64,000 nt of DNA from assembly GCF_021917145.1 (NCBI RefSeq), contig NC_061068.1:10424975-10488974 (forward strand), written 5' to 3'. A program made the position numbers and the translations under genes. Origin of the DNA: Hypomesus transpacificus (Eukaryota > Chordata > Actinopteri > Osmeriformes > Osmeridae). A model generated the notes under the pieces. It had not been told where the DNA came from. It was given only the letters and a program-made list of their open reading frames with translations, and searched no databases. This document shows positions 12,303 to 37,215 of the stretch, piece after piece (the first letter of the stretch is position 1; each line of letters opens with the position of its first letter).

Positions 12303-13125
12303 ATTAAAGCTGGTGTAGGCAAGTTTTGCAAAGTTGGCTATTTTAGCTTCAATTCCAAACGATTCAAACCATAATATCCCATACCCTCCCTTCAAAGCCA
12401 CTCCCACAAACACATGAACGTGCTGCCTGACTACAGAACTGCCGGGGGATGAGTCTAGTTAGTCCACACGAGAAAGAGCGCTTTTGAGAGCAGCATCTTT
12501 TTTGGGGTAATTACCCTATGTCGCATTCACATGTAAGAACACACACAACACTATGAACATAAACATGTCTAACATTAGTACTCACTACTTTCAAGATAGC
12601 ATGTTAGTATTGGGAAATTCTATAATTGAGTTTTAAATGTCAGTTCTCGCCAGCGTGGAAAAGCATCACTGATATTTACTCTGGTTTTACTTCTTGCTAA
12701 ATCCAATCTCTTTTTGCTAGTAGCCCTTTCAACTATTGTCTGTTTTCTCCTTCGTCTTTTAACTGTAAAATCTGGAACTGGATTTATTGCCTGTTCTTCC
12801 CCCGCCATTCTTGTGCCACCAGCTTTGTTGTTTAAGAATACCTTGGCCTAGCCTGGTTGAAAACTTCAGTAACACACATTGAGTGCAGGAGCAAAGTGCG
12901 CGCAGTTAGGTAGGTAAACAGACAGGTAGCCCATCCAATAATTAGTCTTGAAATGATCGTAATGATTTGTCGTGTTTATTACAGTCCTACGACAACCATA
13001 TGTCAGATTTATTTCATATTACTGTCAAACCTTTAGATGTATTGGTTGCTATCAAGATGTGAAGTTTATTTAGGCTAATATGACAAAAAGTTCTTCTCAA
13101 CAACATTGCCTACACCATCTTTAAT
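12303..13125. mobile_element. element with imperfect inverted ends and a basic ORF remnant
   Basis: The left end reads ATTAAAGCTGGTGTAGGCAA (from 12303). The reverse complement of the right end (13125 downwards) reads ATTAAAGATGGTGTAGGCAA, so about 25 bp form near-perfect terminal inverted repeats spaced 0.8 kb apart. Inside, on the minus strand at 12620-12808, is a 62-aa open frame rich in Lys/Arg with TRVNISDAFPRWREL. That resembles protein fragments I associate with repeated teleost sequences. This looks like a DNA-transposon derivative; the family is not identified. Confidence 0.5.
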
Positions 13126-14191
13126 ATTTCATTAATGGAGCAAACTGCATTTGTTGCCATTAAATTGTATTATTTGTGGACAGTTGAAGAAAAAATTGTA
13201 AGTAAAATGTTGCTACTTATCTACTATAAGTATATTAATTAATTTATTATTACTTATTATTCCCTGTCCTGCAAGTTTGTGAATGATTTCGAATAGTTTG
13301 TCTAATACCAGCCAAGAGGGAATTAACAGACGTTTTATCAGGGTGGAATGCACCACGAGAGTGTATAGTAGGTTTAAACTCGTTCCAGATTAGACTACAG
13401 CATGTTAGTATTCACATTTGTTTCCAAAACACACACGCAAATAGACAGAACAAATCTTAGTCGTTGACGTCAAAGTAATGTAGAAAATAACTGACTGATT
13501 GCAAAACTAAATGATATAACCTGTCACATCCACAAACCTTTGAACAGATAAGAGTAAACCTTTTTAGTATTAGAAAACAAGAACCTACCGTAGAAACATT
13601 AGAACATACAATAACAATCTTAGACAAGAAGCACTTCTCAATATTTATAACTATGACCATTTTTGTAATAATAGTAATTTTATATATGTATTTCTATACA
13701 ATTATTTGTACTCTTGTTAAAATACAAATTGGACATTATTATTTTCACCTGAACCTCAGCTCAGTAGCATTGTTCACGGGTCAGTAGAACAGTGATTGGT
13801 TTTATGCAGTGGACATTTCAACACAAGCTAAATGCCTAGTTATGTTGACCTTTTTATCCACTCGACTACTTTTGTTTGTATCAGTTCAATGTCATCCAGG
13901 AAAATGAGCTAGATCAAACATTCGTTCTTGTAGAGGGGATATGCATGGGAATTTATCAGCTAAGTGGAAGCTTATGGAATATAATTTTCTCAGTGAGAAA
14001 ATAATCTTAAAATGTTAAACTGGTGGTTAGCTTTTTCAATAATTGAGTTAAGAAGTTATCTTGCATGACTTGTTATAAAGACATCCCAAGCACATAGAGA
14101 CAAGTTGAGAATGATGAAAACATCCACTGTCTTAAATCTGATTATTGCAGTTCTTTACTTAAGCATACAGGAAAACTCTATCATTTTGGTC

Positions 14192-14197
14192 TTTATT
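14192..14197 (-). promoter_or_regulatory. candidate poly(A) signal of agap2
   Basis: TTTATT on the plus strand (AATAAA on the minus) lies about 0.46 kb beyond the agap2 stop. It is positional evidence only. Confidence 0.4.
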
Positions 14198-14657
14198 TTG
14201 GCCACCAGTCCATCTTTTTTGTGATGGGATTCAGGGGTTAGCGGAACCCATTTTTAAATAACCCAAATTCTGTTTTGGCTGTTGGAATGCCCCACAGAGT
14301 TATAGCCACTGAGTCTGTTTTGGCAGGCTGTCAGAGTTGCAGGAGTGAGTAAGTAATAACCCACTGAGTAGCTACATCCCACATATACACACACACAGAT
14401 AAGCCTACTGAGAAGGCGCCACTCACAGCTTAGCCCCCAGGCTTGGGGGTGACAGAACTGGCTGCTTGTTCATTCAGGCCTGCTGATCTGTGACTGTGTC
14501 CTGTATAGAAGTCACAGGTACCTTTCAGAGGACACTAGGAGGACATAGTTGCTTAGTGAAACCTGCTAGAGACTAAAGACTTTGTTATGGATACATCATG
14601 TATATGAATACGAATGTGCAACACACACACACACATACACACATACTAACATTTAGG

Positions 14658-25024
<10,367 letters not shown>

Positions 25025-26209
25025 GAGGGCGGCAGACTTCAGCGCAGTAGCGCCCACGCTTTGACCCAGACAGATTCACAGGTCACACTCATGGCAAACA
25101 GGAAGAAGCTTGAGGCCTCATTTAATCCTACCTCACTTTCTCTCAACAGATCTGTGACCAGTGGTCTTTCCAGTCTCCTCCTCTGTCCCTCACAGTTCAC
25201 CCTTTACGTATTTTGCTTATTCTCCGTAAGATTGATGATTTCCACACTCCAAATTCAGAGAAAATGTTTTCCTCATTGTTGATGTATCAGCTTTTAGAGT
25301 GAATTTGTCTGATTCATTATGAAATGGTGTCATCAGAATCAACAAATGAACTTGGTGCATTCATCCATAAAAACGGTGCTCCACTCCGCAAAAGACAAGA
25401 GGATGGTTTGCTTCAGGCAAGTGGCTTCAATATGTAGACTTTTCTTTAGACCATTTCTTCATTTGTATTGAGGGGTATCCACCATATCTCTTCATGCTGC
25501 TGTGACATTCCCCAGTGTTCCCTGTGTTCTAGAAATAATGTGTTACGTATCCACCTATTCCACTCTCAATAACACTGAAGCATATTTACTGTGGTAAGGA
25601 CTTTAGGTTATCAAGCAAAGACAAACCTGTTTGAAGGTAAATAAAACCAAATTGAAATCATTCTTATGTCACAAAGCGTGTGGCTTTGAGAGTCTTCTTC
25701 TGATAGCATGTGAGGCAAAGACACGCATTCATGTCATGCATGAATCATGTAAGCACACTGCGTAGATCAACGAGGTTGAAAACATCCATTGTAATGACTC
25801 CAGAGTGGAAAAGGATATTTGGATTGCAGATTGCAGAATGCTTCTGCCTGTATCCCTCCTCTGTACAGGAGCTCTCGTCGGTCCTAGTCTCCTCCGAGTG
25901 TCTCAGCCAATTAGCAAGTCAATAAAATGTGTCTGTGAGGCAGAGCGAATACACCAGCTCAGCCCAGCCCCTCCTCCTCTGCTCACAGCAGTCACTGCCT
26001 TCAGCCCCCTACTCTGCTAGCCACCATTAGATCTCCGCTAGCCCTGCTCCAGCTGCAGGAGGATGGAGGGAGAAGGCTCCTAGGTATGGGTGAAGCACCC
26101 AAAGAGATGGTTGTTCTCTGTCCGGCTGACACGGTCTGAGACTCGTGTCTGAGCAACCCAAAAAATGGAGGAAGAAACCTCTGCCTCCTCCTACCCATCC
26201 CTGATTCTC

Positions 26210-26250
<41 letters not shown>

Positions 26251-29200
26251 TCCTTTTCGTATAGCAATCTTTGGGCAGCTCCGGCTCTCTGTCGCTCTAC
26301 CTCAAATACACACTCCCCCTCCCCTTCTGTCTTTTCAGAAAAAGGGAGAAAGCAATGATGCACAGGGAAAGAAATACGTCACATAGATGAATGAAAGAAG
26401 AGGACGGAAGGAAATAATTGACTAAATGAACAGGGGAGTTTGGAAAGAGGGACAAAAAAGTATAAATGAATTAACAGGTTAAAAAGCTAAATTAGAGGAG
26501 GGTTGGAGTATGGGAGAGGAAAAGAGGAAAGGGTGGAAAAGGTGACAGGATGAAGAATGTGAGAGGTGATGAAAGCAGAAGGTGGGAGAGAGGATAGGAC
26601 TACCAAGGAGAACAGGAAAATCCCAACGGTAAGAGAATTAAGGCTAGATATAACGAGAACAAAATTATTATATTAACATAGCTCTTAAGCCTCTCCTTTT
26701 CTAGCAGTCATCAGGTTAATTTCCCACATTCCTATTGGAGTGGCAACCATTCCTATTGCACCCTTTTCAGCTGTGAGCAGAGAGCTAGCCACAGCGTGCT
26801 CACCTCCCCCACCCCTGCTTCTCCTTCACGTGCAGGGAGCTTGCCTGTTACCAAGGTGTTAACGTCTTACAGTAAGCAGTCACTTCTCTGTCTCCCTCGC
26901 TCTGGCACTCCCTTTATCTGTGGGTATACAATATATATCCTGTATGTTGCCCTGTAATTGTCTTGCATTACTTAGCGATCTTACTTAGCAAGTGTGTGTG
27001 TCCTAAAGAAGGCAACTGTAATTGTTTACAATATTCTGTTCTATATTGTATTTAAAATGAATTATATGATGTAAGTTAACTGTATTCTCTTCAATCTAGC
27101 AATAATATACTGAGTGTTCGACCTCATCATCTGCATCAACAAAATGTAGATTCTAGGAATAACAACCCAACGCTACTGTCCCCGTGCTAAACGGACAGCT
27201 GACGCACATCTGTGTTTTTCTGTAATCTCCAGCGTCAGAGAATATCAGTCTTCTTGAGGTGTGACCTCCAACTTAAATGTTTTTTCAAACATTGTGTAAT
27301 TCCACTTTCCAACATTGGCATTACAATATTCTATTCAGAATTATTAAAATGTTTTATGTAACTATGCCTGACTCACTAACTCGTAGTGACGAATAATATT
27401 CTGTCATGAAGTGAGAGGTAGGTTTGAGTGTGTGTGGTAGAGGAAGGGGTTTGAGAATATTTCAATGGCAATCAAAATTTGACACACAGAGATATAGACA
27501 CTGCAATGCACATAGCATGATGTATAACACAGACAGTGAGTCAGAATTATGTCTGCTTGCCATGACATAGAAGAAGAAAGATCCATCCTGCGACATACAG
27601 GATGGGGGGGTGGGGGGGGGGGGGTACGGTGAACTTGGTAAAATCAATCCTAATATAAGAGAAAAGGCTATGTGGCCTCAAGGGAAACATTTTTTTTTAA
27701 ACTTAAATTATGTTGCAATGGAAGTACAACTTGATCTGCAGTAGAGGAAGTCAACGACATGAATAACAAAGAAGTACTGATTATCAAGCAGCAAAGGCCT
27801 AAGTCATTTGTAAGAGAAGTATACAGGAAGTCAACCCCAGATCTGTGTTGCTACAGTATATATCTCTTAGACAGGAAGTGGCTCAGAAGAAAGACAGTGA
27901 AAAATAGAGCCAGCAAGGCATTCTATACTGCCATGAAAACCTCATCAGTGGCACATTATCAGTAACCACAACTTACAGACAACTGCGCATTATCATTATA
28001 CTGAATGCAATTCTTATGCAAAACTCTTATTACTGTTTGGTATCCAAATGCTACTCAAAGGTGAATAGTAATAACTGTGGCTAAATACATTACGTCATAT
28101 CACTTTTTAGACTCACTAGTTAATGAGTTATAACTGGTAGAATTGGTGAAAAGGTTCAAGATTCAATCATTTTTGTATTTTAGGAAGAAGAAAGGGTTTT
28201 GTCATTTGGAATCAAAGTAGTATGACAAGGTAGTCCATCAGATCCATAACAGCAGTATGTCAACAAATGATTGATTATTAAGACATAATTTTCCACCACT
28301 ACACACTACATGTACAGTACATACCAGTACAAAGCATGTAAGATTAGCTTAATGATCGCAATAAATTATTATAGAAATACTGTACACTGTACTATACATT
28401 TTTTACATTATGTTTATGCTAAAAAATAAAAAAAATAAAAAAGCACTTGCTCTCTTGCATCGAACAGAACACATTCTGAGCCATGGTCGGGAACTGAATT
28501 GTCGTTTCATTGGTCCTTTTGACCTAGCTAGACAACAATCTATCTTTCAGACCATATCTTGTCTAGTCACTTTGGTGTCACAGGTATAATAATATGACAA
28601 CAGGATATTATAATCTGAATACAGAAAGAATTACACATTCTCCAGCTGGGTGTGGACATGAGCTGGGGCTGTTACAAAATATTTTTAGGGTGGATGTTAG
28701 TTAAGCAGTAAACTGCAAATGGGACTTCCACTTTTTTGTAGAAAGCAGCAAGATAAAAACATAAATAACACAAGTCTCAGACTCTTTGATCTACTGTTGA
28801 GTCAAAATAACAGTTTAAAAAAAACACACTATATTTAGGTTTGTTTGAAATCTAGTTGTCTTCTCTCTATGTTGATAGAGGCCCTTATCAGACTGAGAGA
28901 ACAACTAAGTAGAAAGCATTGTCTCATCTCAGTTTAAAACATGCATTGTGAAAATTGTTAAATTGATTGTATGTGAGCATGTATGTATTGAGTACAAAAT
29001 ATCAATGGAACAGAGAAAGTGATTACCTATGGAAGCTTAACTGACATTTTAATGTCAAAAAGATAGAGAAAATGGTGAACACAATGTCTTCTTAAAGAAA
29101 AGACAACAGGGCAAGCACAAGCTGTTCTGGGTTTGTCTTTGGAATATTAGACAGCTTTTTACTGATCATTTATCACCTACTACTTGGTATGCAATAGAAA

Positions 29201-29414
29201 TCGCGGTGCATTGTGAAGTACACATAGGCCTGATGCTATGCTGATTAACATTGGTGTACTTCACCCAGGTGCTCAAAAAACAACAAAACATTCATTCAAA
29301 TAAACCTCCAATGGTGTGCTATCAGTGATATGTTGAAAGATGAAAAGCCTTGCCTGCATCAAAGAGACAGTTGGTGCAACAGCATCGTTCCTGTATGTGC
29401 CGGCATTCTCTCAC
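25025..29414. other. agap2 upstream/intronic region between the two first exons
   Basis: No further coding exon is recognised. It must hold the promoter and 5' UTR of the long agap2 form and is intronic for the short form. A CT microsatellite lies at about 26214-26246 and a G-rich run at 27604-27624. Other sequence is AT-rich and unremarkable. Confidence 0.5.
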
Positions 29415-29574
29415 CTTGGATGCTGTGAAGGTAAACCTTTAGACCGGAACGCATCTGCTGATCATCTACCCTCTCGAGTTGTTTAAACAGTTTGGCAAAG
29501 TTGGCCTTCATGGACTCGTGCCGCTTTACCTCAGCCCGAATTGCGTTGGACTTGAAGATATTTTGGTTGTTCAT
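29415..29574 (-). CDS. agap2: alternative first coding exon of agap2 (PIKE-A type)
   Basis: This 160-nt segment starts MNNQNIFKSNAIRAEVKRHE, contains LERVDD, and ends at a GTGAGA donor in phase 1, exactly the phase needed to join exon 20682-20624. The pattern (about 53 aa, RAE-x-RHE/RFE near the start, LERV later) matches the short-isoform first exons of human AGAP2 and of AGAP1/AGAP3. Spliced this way the product would be about 887 aa and lack the 369-aa N-terminal exon. It implies a second promoter 4.5 kb upstream of the long-form start and 0.9 kb from tspan31. Confidence 0.82.
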
Positions 29575-30507
29575 CTCAGCACTTGACCGTGTCTTTACTC
29601 ACTTTAGACGAAAATAATACATTATTTGTTGATATGCGAAATTCTACTCATCTACTTCAACCGACCCATATTATCCAACACACTCCTTTCACCCCTTGAT
29701 CGTCCAAATTATAAATTTGTATAAAAAAAAAACAAAAAACTAAACACTTTTGGTCCATCATTCAAGTGTCTGCGAAAGAACTTCCCAATGCATGTATTAT
29801 TGTCAAATTACTTCCTTATTTAAAAGCCTATCGGCCTGCATCATCTGTTTTGCTACTACCACAAACAGAACTGACACCTGGTGGAGCTGGGCCAAATTTA
29901 CAGCAAACTTTAGATAGGCTGTAGTAACATTATTTTAGACATGTATGTATGTAATAGTATTTTGGTATAACATGAGGGCTTTGTTGACTTTAGCAGCACC
30001 ACAATTTGTATCTAAACTAGACTAAATTTACATGAAATTAATTTAGCAGAGGCATTTATCCAAACCGACAAACACATAGAGCATATATTTTGCCGGACAC
30101 ATTTCCGGAAATAAGGTTAATCGATTTTAATAAGATACCATCTTAGGCTTCGTTGAACTAGGCAACTTTTTTTTTTTTATAAAACATTACTAGAACAAAA
30201 ATCTGCAACTACAGCGGAACAGTGATTGACAACATCATTGGTTACGCTTATCTTGACTTGTTATCGCGGTGGTTGTTGATTCGCGAATATTTTGTGTGCG
30301 AGCCAGCTAAGCCAATCATATAAGACCAAGTACCAAGTCGATTAGAATGCTGGTTAGAAAAACAACGGATTTGCATAAGTTTGTTAGATGTCAGGATATC
30401 CTTTCTAACTTTCTGTTTAAAGGAACCGCGGTGGTTAGCTAGTTTCAGCTACAATGTTTATCGAAGAATAAACAGTTATACCTTTTGGACATAATAATCA
30501 AATCAAT
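29575..30507. promoter_or_regulatory. presumed bidirectional promoter, agap2 short form and tspan31
   Basis: The 933 bp between the short-form agap2 ATG (minus) and the tspan31 ATG (plus) must contain both start regions. A teleost SINE-tail-like fragment (GCAGAGGCATTTATCCAAA, about 30046-30064) is embedded. No clear TATA box was assigned. The region is AT-rich, not an obvious CpG island by eye. Confidence 0.5.
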
Positions 30508-32519
30508 ATGGTTTTGGGGGGTTTTACGTGCTCTAAAAATGCTTTTTGTTCCCTTAACATAGTATACATGGTAAGTGCGCTATGCTATAGCTAATATTGA
30601 TACCAATGTACGCTAACTTAGTTAGGCTAGCTATTTAAATGACTGATGGCAACTTAAGGTTTTAACTTGAGTTCAATGTCCACAGTGCAGTGGGACCAAG
30701 TCAAAAACACAAACGTTTCAGACTGACTCATGCTTTTAACTTTAAATGAGTTAACAATTGAGTTCGCTAACACTTTAACTGGATGTATTACTTCTGAAAA
30801 TCATTACATAATCAACTTGAATAGATCAGCTATAATTAAAAAATGTGAAACAAGCTAGGGATCTCTGTCTCTTTCCCAAAAAAATGTCTCTGAGTTGTTC
30901 AGACAGATGTTTGTAAAAGCTCGTTAGTAGCATGTTCCGCATTACACTCAAGTCGAAGTGAACTATCAACGAAGTGGGCCCAGTTTATTTACTGACTGAT
31001 AAAATCGCCAATATATTGTAGCCACCATAGTTTCAACCAAAAAATTGATTTCTTTTAAATAATCTTGCACTCTCTCTCCACCCAAGTTGGTAGGTCTACT
31101 GTTGATTGGAGTGGCAGCATGGGGCAAAGGCTTCGGCATTGTGTCCAGTATCCATATCATTGGTGGGGTCATTGCTGTAGGCTTTTTTCTACTGCTCATC
31201 TCCATCGTAGGCCTCATCGGAGCCTTAAAACACCATCAAGTCATGCTTTTCTTTGTATCCTTTTCCTGCTGCAGTAGTTGTAGTTGCAATGCAATGTCTT
31301 TTTTGTTGTTTTTTTGAAGGATTTGTGTGCCCTAGGTTCAATTACAAAGTCTATCAGACTGAACTAGCTACATCTCCTTGACTATTCCCTCTTCAGTACA
31401 TGGTGATTCTGTTCCTAGTCTTCATCTTTCAGTTTGGAGTGTCCTGCTCCTGCCTAGCTATTAATCTTGAGCAGCAGGTATGTGTATATTCAGTTATCGG
31501 TGCAAAATATTATTCAATTTCTGGGTGGTTTTGTATTTCCATCCCTGGAAAGTGGAACGATGTATTTATAATCTTACTGATGTGTTTGCAAACATAGGTG
31601 AAGCTGTTGAACACTTCATGGGGGCTGATGAGCAAAGACACACGTTTGGATTTGGAAACCAAGCTCAACTGCTGTGGACTGTTGAACACAACTGCTAACC
31701 AAGAGCAGTTTGCTATGGATGTGCAGTTATGCAATGCGGTGAATATAATCAATATGATATTTTTCCTCCAAAAATAACAATTGGAACAAAGCAATAATGA
31801 CACCAGCTGTCAGAATTACAGAAATACTGAAGATAATGTGAAGTGTTCTCATGAACATCATTCTCTGCCTCCATGTGGCTGTAGGACTGTAAGAGTGCAG
31901 CTCATTGTTATACCTGTGGAGACATGATGCTGCAGCACTCCTCACAGGCTCTAAGGATCCTGGGAGGAGTGGGACTCTTCTTCAGCTTTTCAGAGGTCAG
32001 TTTTAACTCTCCCAAGCTTCCCCCTAAACTCACTGTGTTTCCAACGCAGGAACCTGGGTCTGAATTGAGTAAATTGTTTAAAAAAAATCAAGGACCATAA
32101 TGATAGAAGTGGCTGTATTTGACGGACCAGCAAGTGGTTTGGTTGCCTGGATGGTTGTGTATGGTGCAAACATCAATGGACTAATTTGCCAAATTTTGGG
32201 GAGAAAGTTTCCTGTGGTAGAAACATGGCTAACATTGTGCTGATGCAACCTCCTACTTCCTTGAAAAGTAGTTCTGGGGTGTACAAGTTCCAGGAACTTG
32301 TGTTAGAGATGCATCTATATACTAAACAATGCTTGAATCCCCAGTTGTTATGACCTTCCAAAAACAAATACTGACATGTAGCTCCCTTTTATAATTAATC
32401 ACTAGTGTTCTAACCTATCACACTTGGCCTTTTTCATGTTTCAGATCTTAGGTGTGTGGCTGGCCGCACGTTACAGAAATCAAAAAGATCCAAGAGCAAA
32501 CCCCAGCGCATTTCTATAG
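30508..32519 (+). CDS. tspan31: tetraspanin-31
   Basis: Four-transmembrane tetraspanin (the SAS gene in human). Six exons join in frame: 30508-30570, 31087-31254, 31397-31477, 31598-31738, 31885-31995 and 32445-32519, giving 212 aa (human 210). The N-terminus has the family Cys-Ser-Lys-Asn string. TM2 and TM3 regions carry [13 protein letters not shown] and [15 protein letters not shown]. The large loop has the tetraspanin CCG motif (residues 129-131) and further cysteines ([10 protein letters not shown]). The C-terminus is [14 protein letters not shown], nearly invariant in vertebrates. Tetraspanins organise membrane microdomains; a specific role for this one is poorly defined. It is head-to-head with agap2 and tail-to-tail with cdk4, the same arrangement as in human. 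Confidence 0.96.
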
Positions 32520-34411
32520 GAAGAGAGACCAAAGAGGAACTACAAATACAAACCATGCCAAATAATGCACTCATTAGAAACACATATGTACACTGACAGT
32601 ATGTACACACATGTCAACATTTTAAAATGAGACTTTTACACAGAATGAGGATGAATCTTGCAATTTCTTAAGAAATACTGGTTGAACACACAGTTAACAA
32701 CATTGTAATAAGGATATACATTGTGGGTATTCACTACTAGTTCGTGTATATGTAACACACATGCACATTGTCGAGTACTGATCTAGTCATTAGTACTGTG
32801 TATGGTATGCAGTGATGCCCTTGGTTCATACTTTCCTTGTGTATGGTAAAATTACACTTAATTTAAATAATTTGTAGACCCCAACTACTTTTGGCCTTTA
32901 CATGAGTAGACATGTCCCTGCTAGCTGTCATGCCATGACTATATTTTATCTGCAAAAACAATCTTCTATGTATATTAAGTTGAAGGGGGTTAAATGTACT
33001 ATAGTATATTTAAACAGTGCCCATGAACTGAAGATATTTTTTCCTTCTAACCCACACATCTTTTTGCAGTATTGTTCTGCAGATTCAAACACTGCCAAAA
33101 AGAGCTGATTGTAGACATCCTTTATCCTTATTTTAATTATGGTAGCAGGCTTTGGACCTCTCTCAGTGGAAAATGCTCTTCAGTTCAGTAACAATAATCA
33201 CCATATTTGTCTGAACAACCTAGTCCTGTGAAACAACCCCTGTAGTTGATAGGTCTTTGAATATGGCCTATACTACATACGGTACAAAAATGGGGCTTTA
33301 AAAAAAAAAAAATGATGCCACCTTTGCAATAAAAAGGGATGCTTTGTGGCCACATCAAAAGGACTTAATACTGAATTGGAAATTAATGATACTATTTGGT
33401 TAGTTACAGCTTTATAAATCATGTCAAGAGGGTTAAACACTTTTGTGTTGATAGTACACAAATAGTGCCAACTTCAAAATAATCTTAACATGGAAGCAAT
33501 TGGAAGTGTTTGGCCATGTGTGTAAAATCACGAGGCCTTCATAACTGGTTTCAAATTATCCCCCCAAATTTTTTGTAACTCATACGGATTAAAAGTTGGG
33601 GGTTTCATGCAAATAGGGTGTTACAGAAAAGGAGTGCCAGTGATGCTACAGAAAAGCTAGTTATATGCTCAAAAGAGTGGTAAAGTATCTTCTAACTGCA
33701 GTGTGGAATAAATGGCATACATCTTTATTCCTTATCACTAATTAAGTAGACAATGTGAGTCCCCAGGTGAATGGAGATCTGTAATTCACAAATATTGGAC
33801 ATTCATTGTAGTGCTTAAAATACTATGTAACTAAATTAATGGAGATGGTATGTTTCTGAATACTTGGCAACCAAAGCAAAAGTTAAATATTAAGTTTGTT
33901 GCTTTCCCTGCCAACCAGTGGAAAGGTACTGGCTTACATTTCTAGAACATTTGGAAATACTTAAGAAACTTCCATCTGAAAACACAATGTATTTACCATG
34001 TTTTACTTGTATCCATATCCTTGTGTCCCTGTGTAATTGATTCAACAAAATGTTATTTTCCAAGATGTTTTATAAAGCCACAATATTTATATAATAAAAG
34101 TGATAATTGTCAAGGGTCCAATTAACATGCTAATGTTAACATTTGATCAATGTTTCTTCCTCTGTACTTGCTTCTTTTTGTGCTCCAGCATGTGGCATGT
34201 CTGTGCATCCTGTAAATGTTACCTGTGTTTATTCGTCTGCTTTTGTCTGCCTTTAAAACCGACTGATGACCTATTTACCTTCTGCACCTATTGTATTATT
34301 TTAAGGTACTAATTGCTATTAAAATGCTGATTGCAGACTTTTGTGTGTTCAGCAACTTGTCCCTCTGAAAAAATATAAAAACAAGACAACATCTATACAT
34401 TTTTGCTGTTG

Positions 34412-34417
34412 AATAAA
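34412..34417 (+). promoter_or_regulatory. candidate distal poly(A) signal of tspan31
   Basis: AATAAA lies 1.9 kb after the tspan31 stop and about 10 nt from an oppositely oriented signal for cdk4. Earlier hexamers could also be used. Confidence 0.4.
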
Positions 34418-34426
34418 TGCAGTCAA

Positions 34427-34432
34427 TTTATT
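34427..34432 (-). promoter_or_regulatory. candidate poly(A) signal of cdk4
   Basis: TTTATT on plus reads AATAAA on minus, 0.46 kb beyond the cdk4 stop. A second copy is at 34445-34450. Confidence 0.45.
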
Positions 34433-34891
34433 ACTTGAGCAGCATTTATTTACTCTTGTAGCACTGGTAAAATGCATGGTTTTTCATGGAATGAAATAGA
34501 AATACTTGATAGATAACATTCTTTGGCCCTGTAACCTGTTTAACAATTGCCAGTTAGCGGGTGTGTACTTATGTTTGCATCAAAAACATAATGAGCTTAT
34601 AGATAACAGCAACAATTACACTGGCTATCAGTCCAGGTTGAAGGGGTGCTTCAACAAACATTTCATCTAGGGAATGAAAGGGAAGCTTGAGCATCCTTCA
34701 GTTTCATATCCCTCTTTAAGACATCAGTGAGGGATCCATCAGTTGCATCTGTCCATAGAGGTGTGTGGTACTAGTTACATTGACCAAACAAACAATAGTC
34801 TGAAATGCACTGTGTGAGTGACAAGGAATATGTAGGGACGTCAGGGCGACATTAGCACATTGTCACTATGCCATTCATCTCATCTCTTTAC

Positions 34892-37038
<2,147 letters not shown>

Positions 37039-37157
37039 CGCCTGGCAAACTTACTGACTTGCAGTTCATAGGAGGGAGACAGAAACAAGACAGACATGTG
37101 CTGACACCTTACCAAATACATACAAATGGAATGTGTGTCTGTGCTTTATGTTCTTAC

Positions 37158-37215
37158 CTGATGCCCACTGAAACAAGGGTTTGGTCAACAGGACATTCCT
37201 GAGGTCAACCACTGG
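37158..37215 (-). other. cdk4: probable 5' UTR exon of cdk4 (donor end)
   Basis: On the minus strand a consensus donor (CAG then GTAAGAAC) sits with its exon end at 37158. A usable acceptor (TTTGCCAG) lies at 37042-37049, three bases before the ATG, making a 116-nt intron. Human CDK4 also has a non-coding first exon spliced just before its ATG. The 5' limit of the exon is not defined; 37215 is only nominal. Confidence 0.45.

Larger units (their letters stand above)
11716..14657. other. repeat-rich spacer between gpr182 and agap2
   Basis: No host gene is recognised. About 11905-11940 there is a motif like the common teleost repeat opening GGGATGGTTCACCC. An inverted-end element occupies 12303-13125 (separate entry). 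AT-rich sequence follows. The end nearest agap2 holds its presumed 3' UTR. Confidence 0.5.
32520..34891. other. convergent 3' region of tspan31 and cdk4
   Basis: No coding sequence. This holds the 3' UTRs of both genes. Plus-strand AATAAA occurs at about 33706 and at 34412-34417. Minus-strand AATAAA (TTTATT on plus) occurs at 34427-34432 and 34445-34450. Confidence 0.6.
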
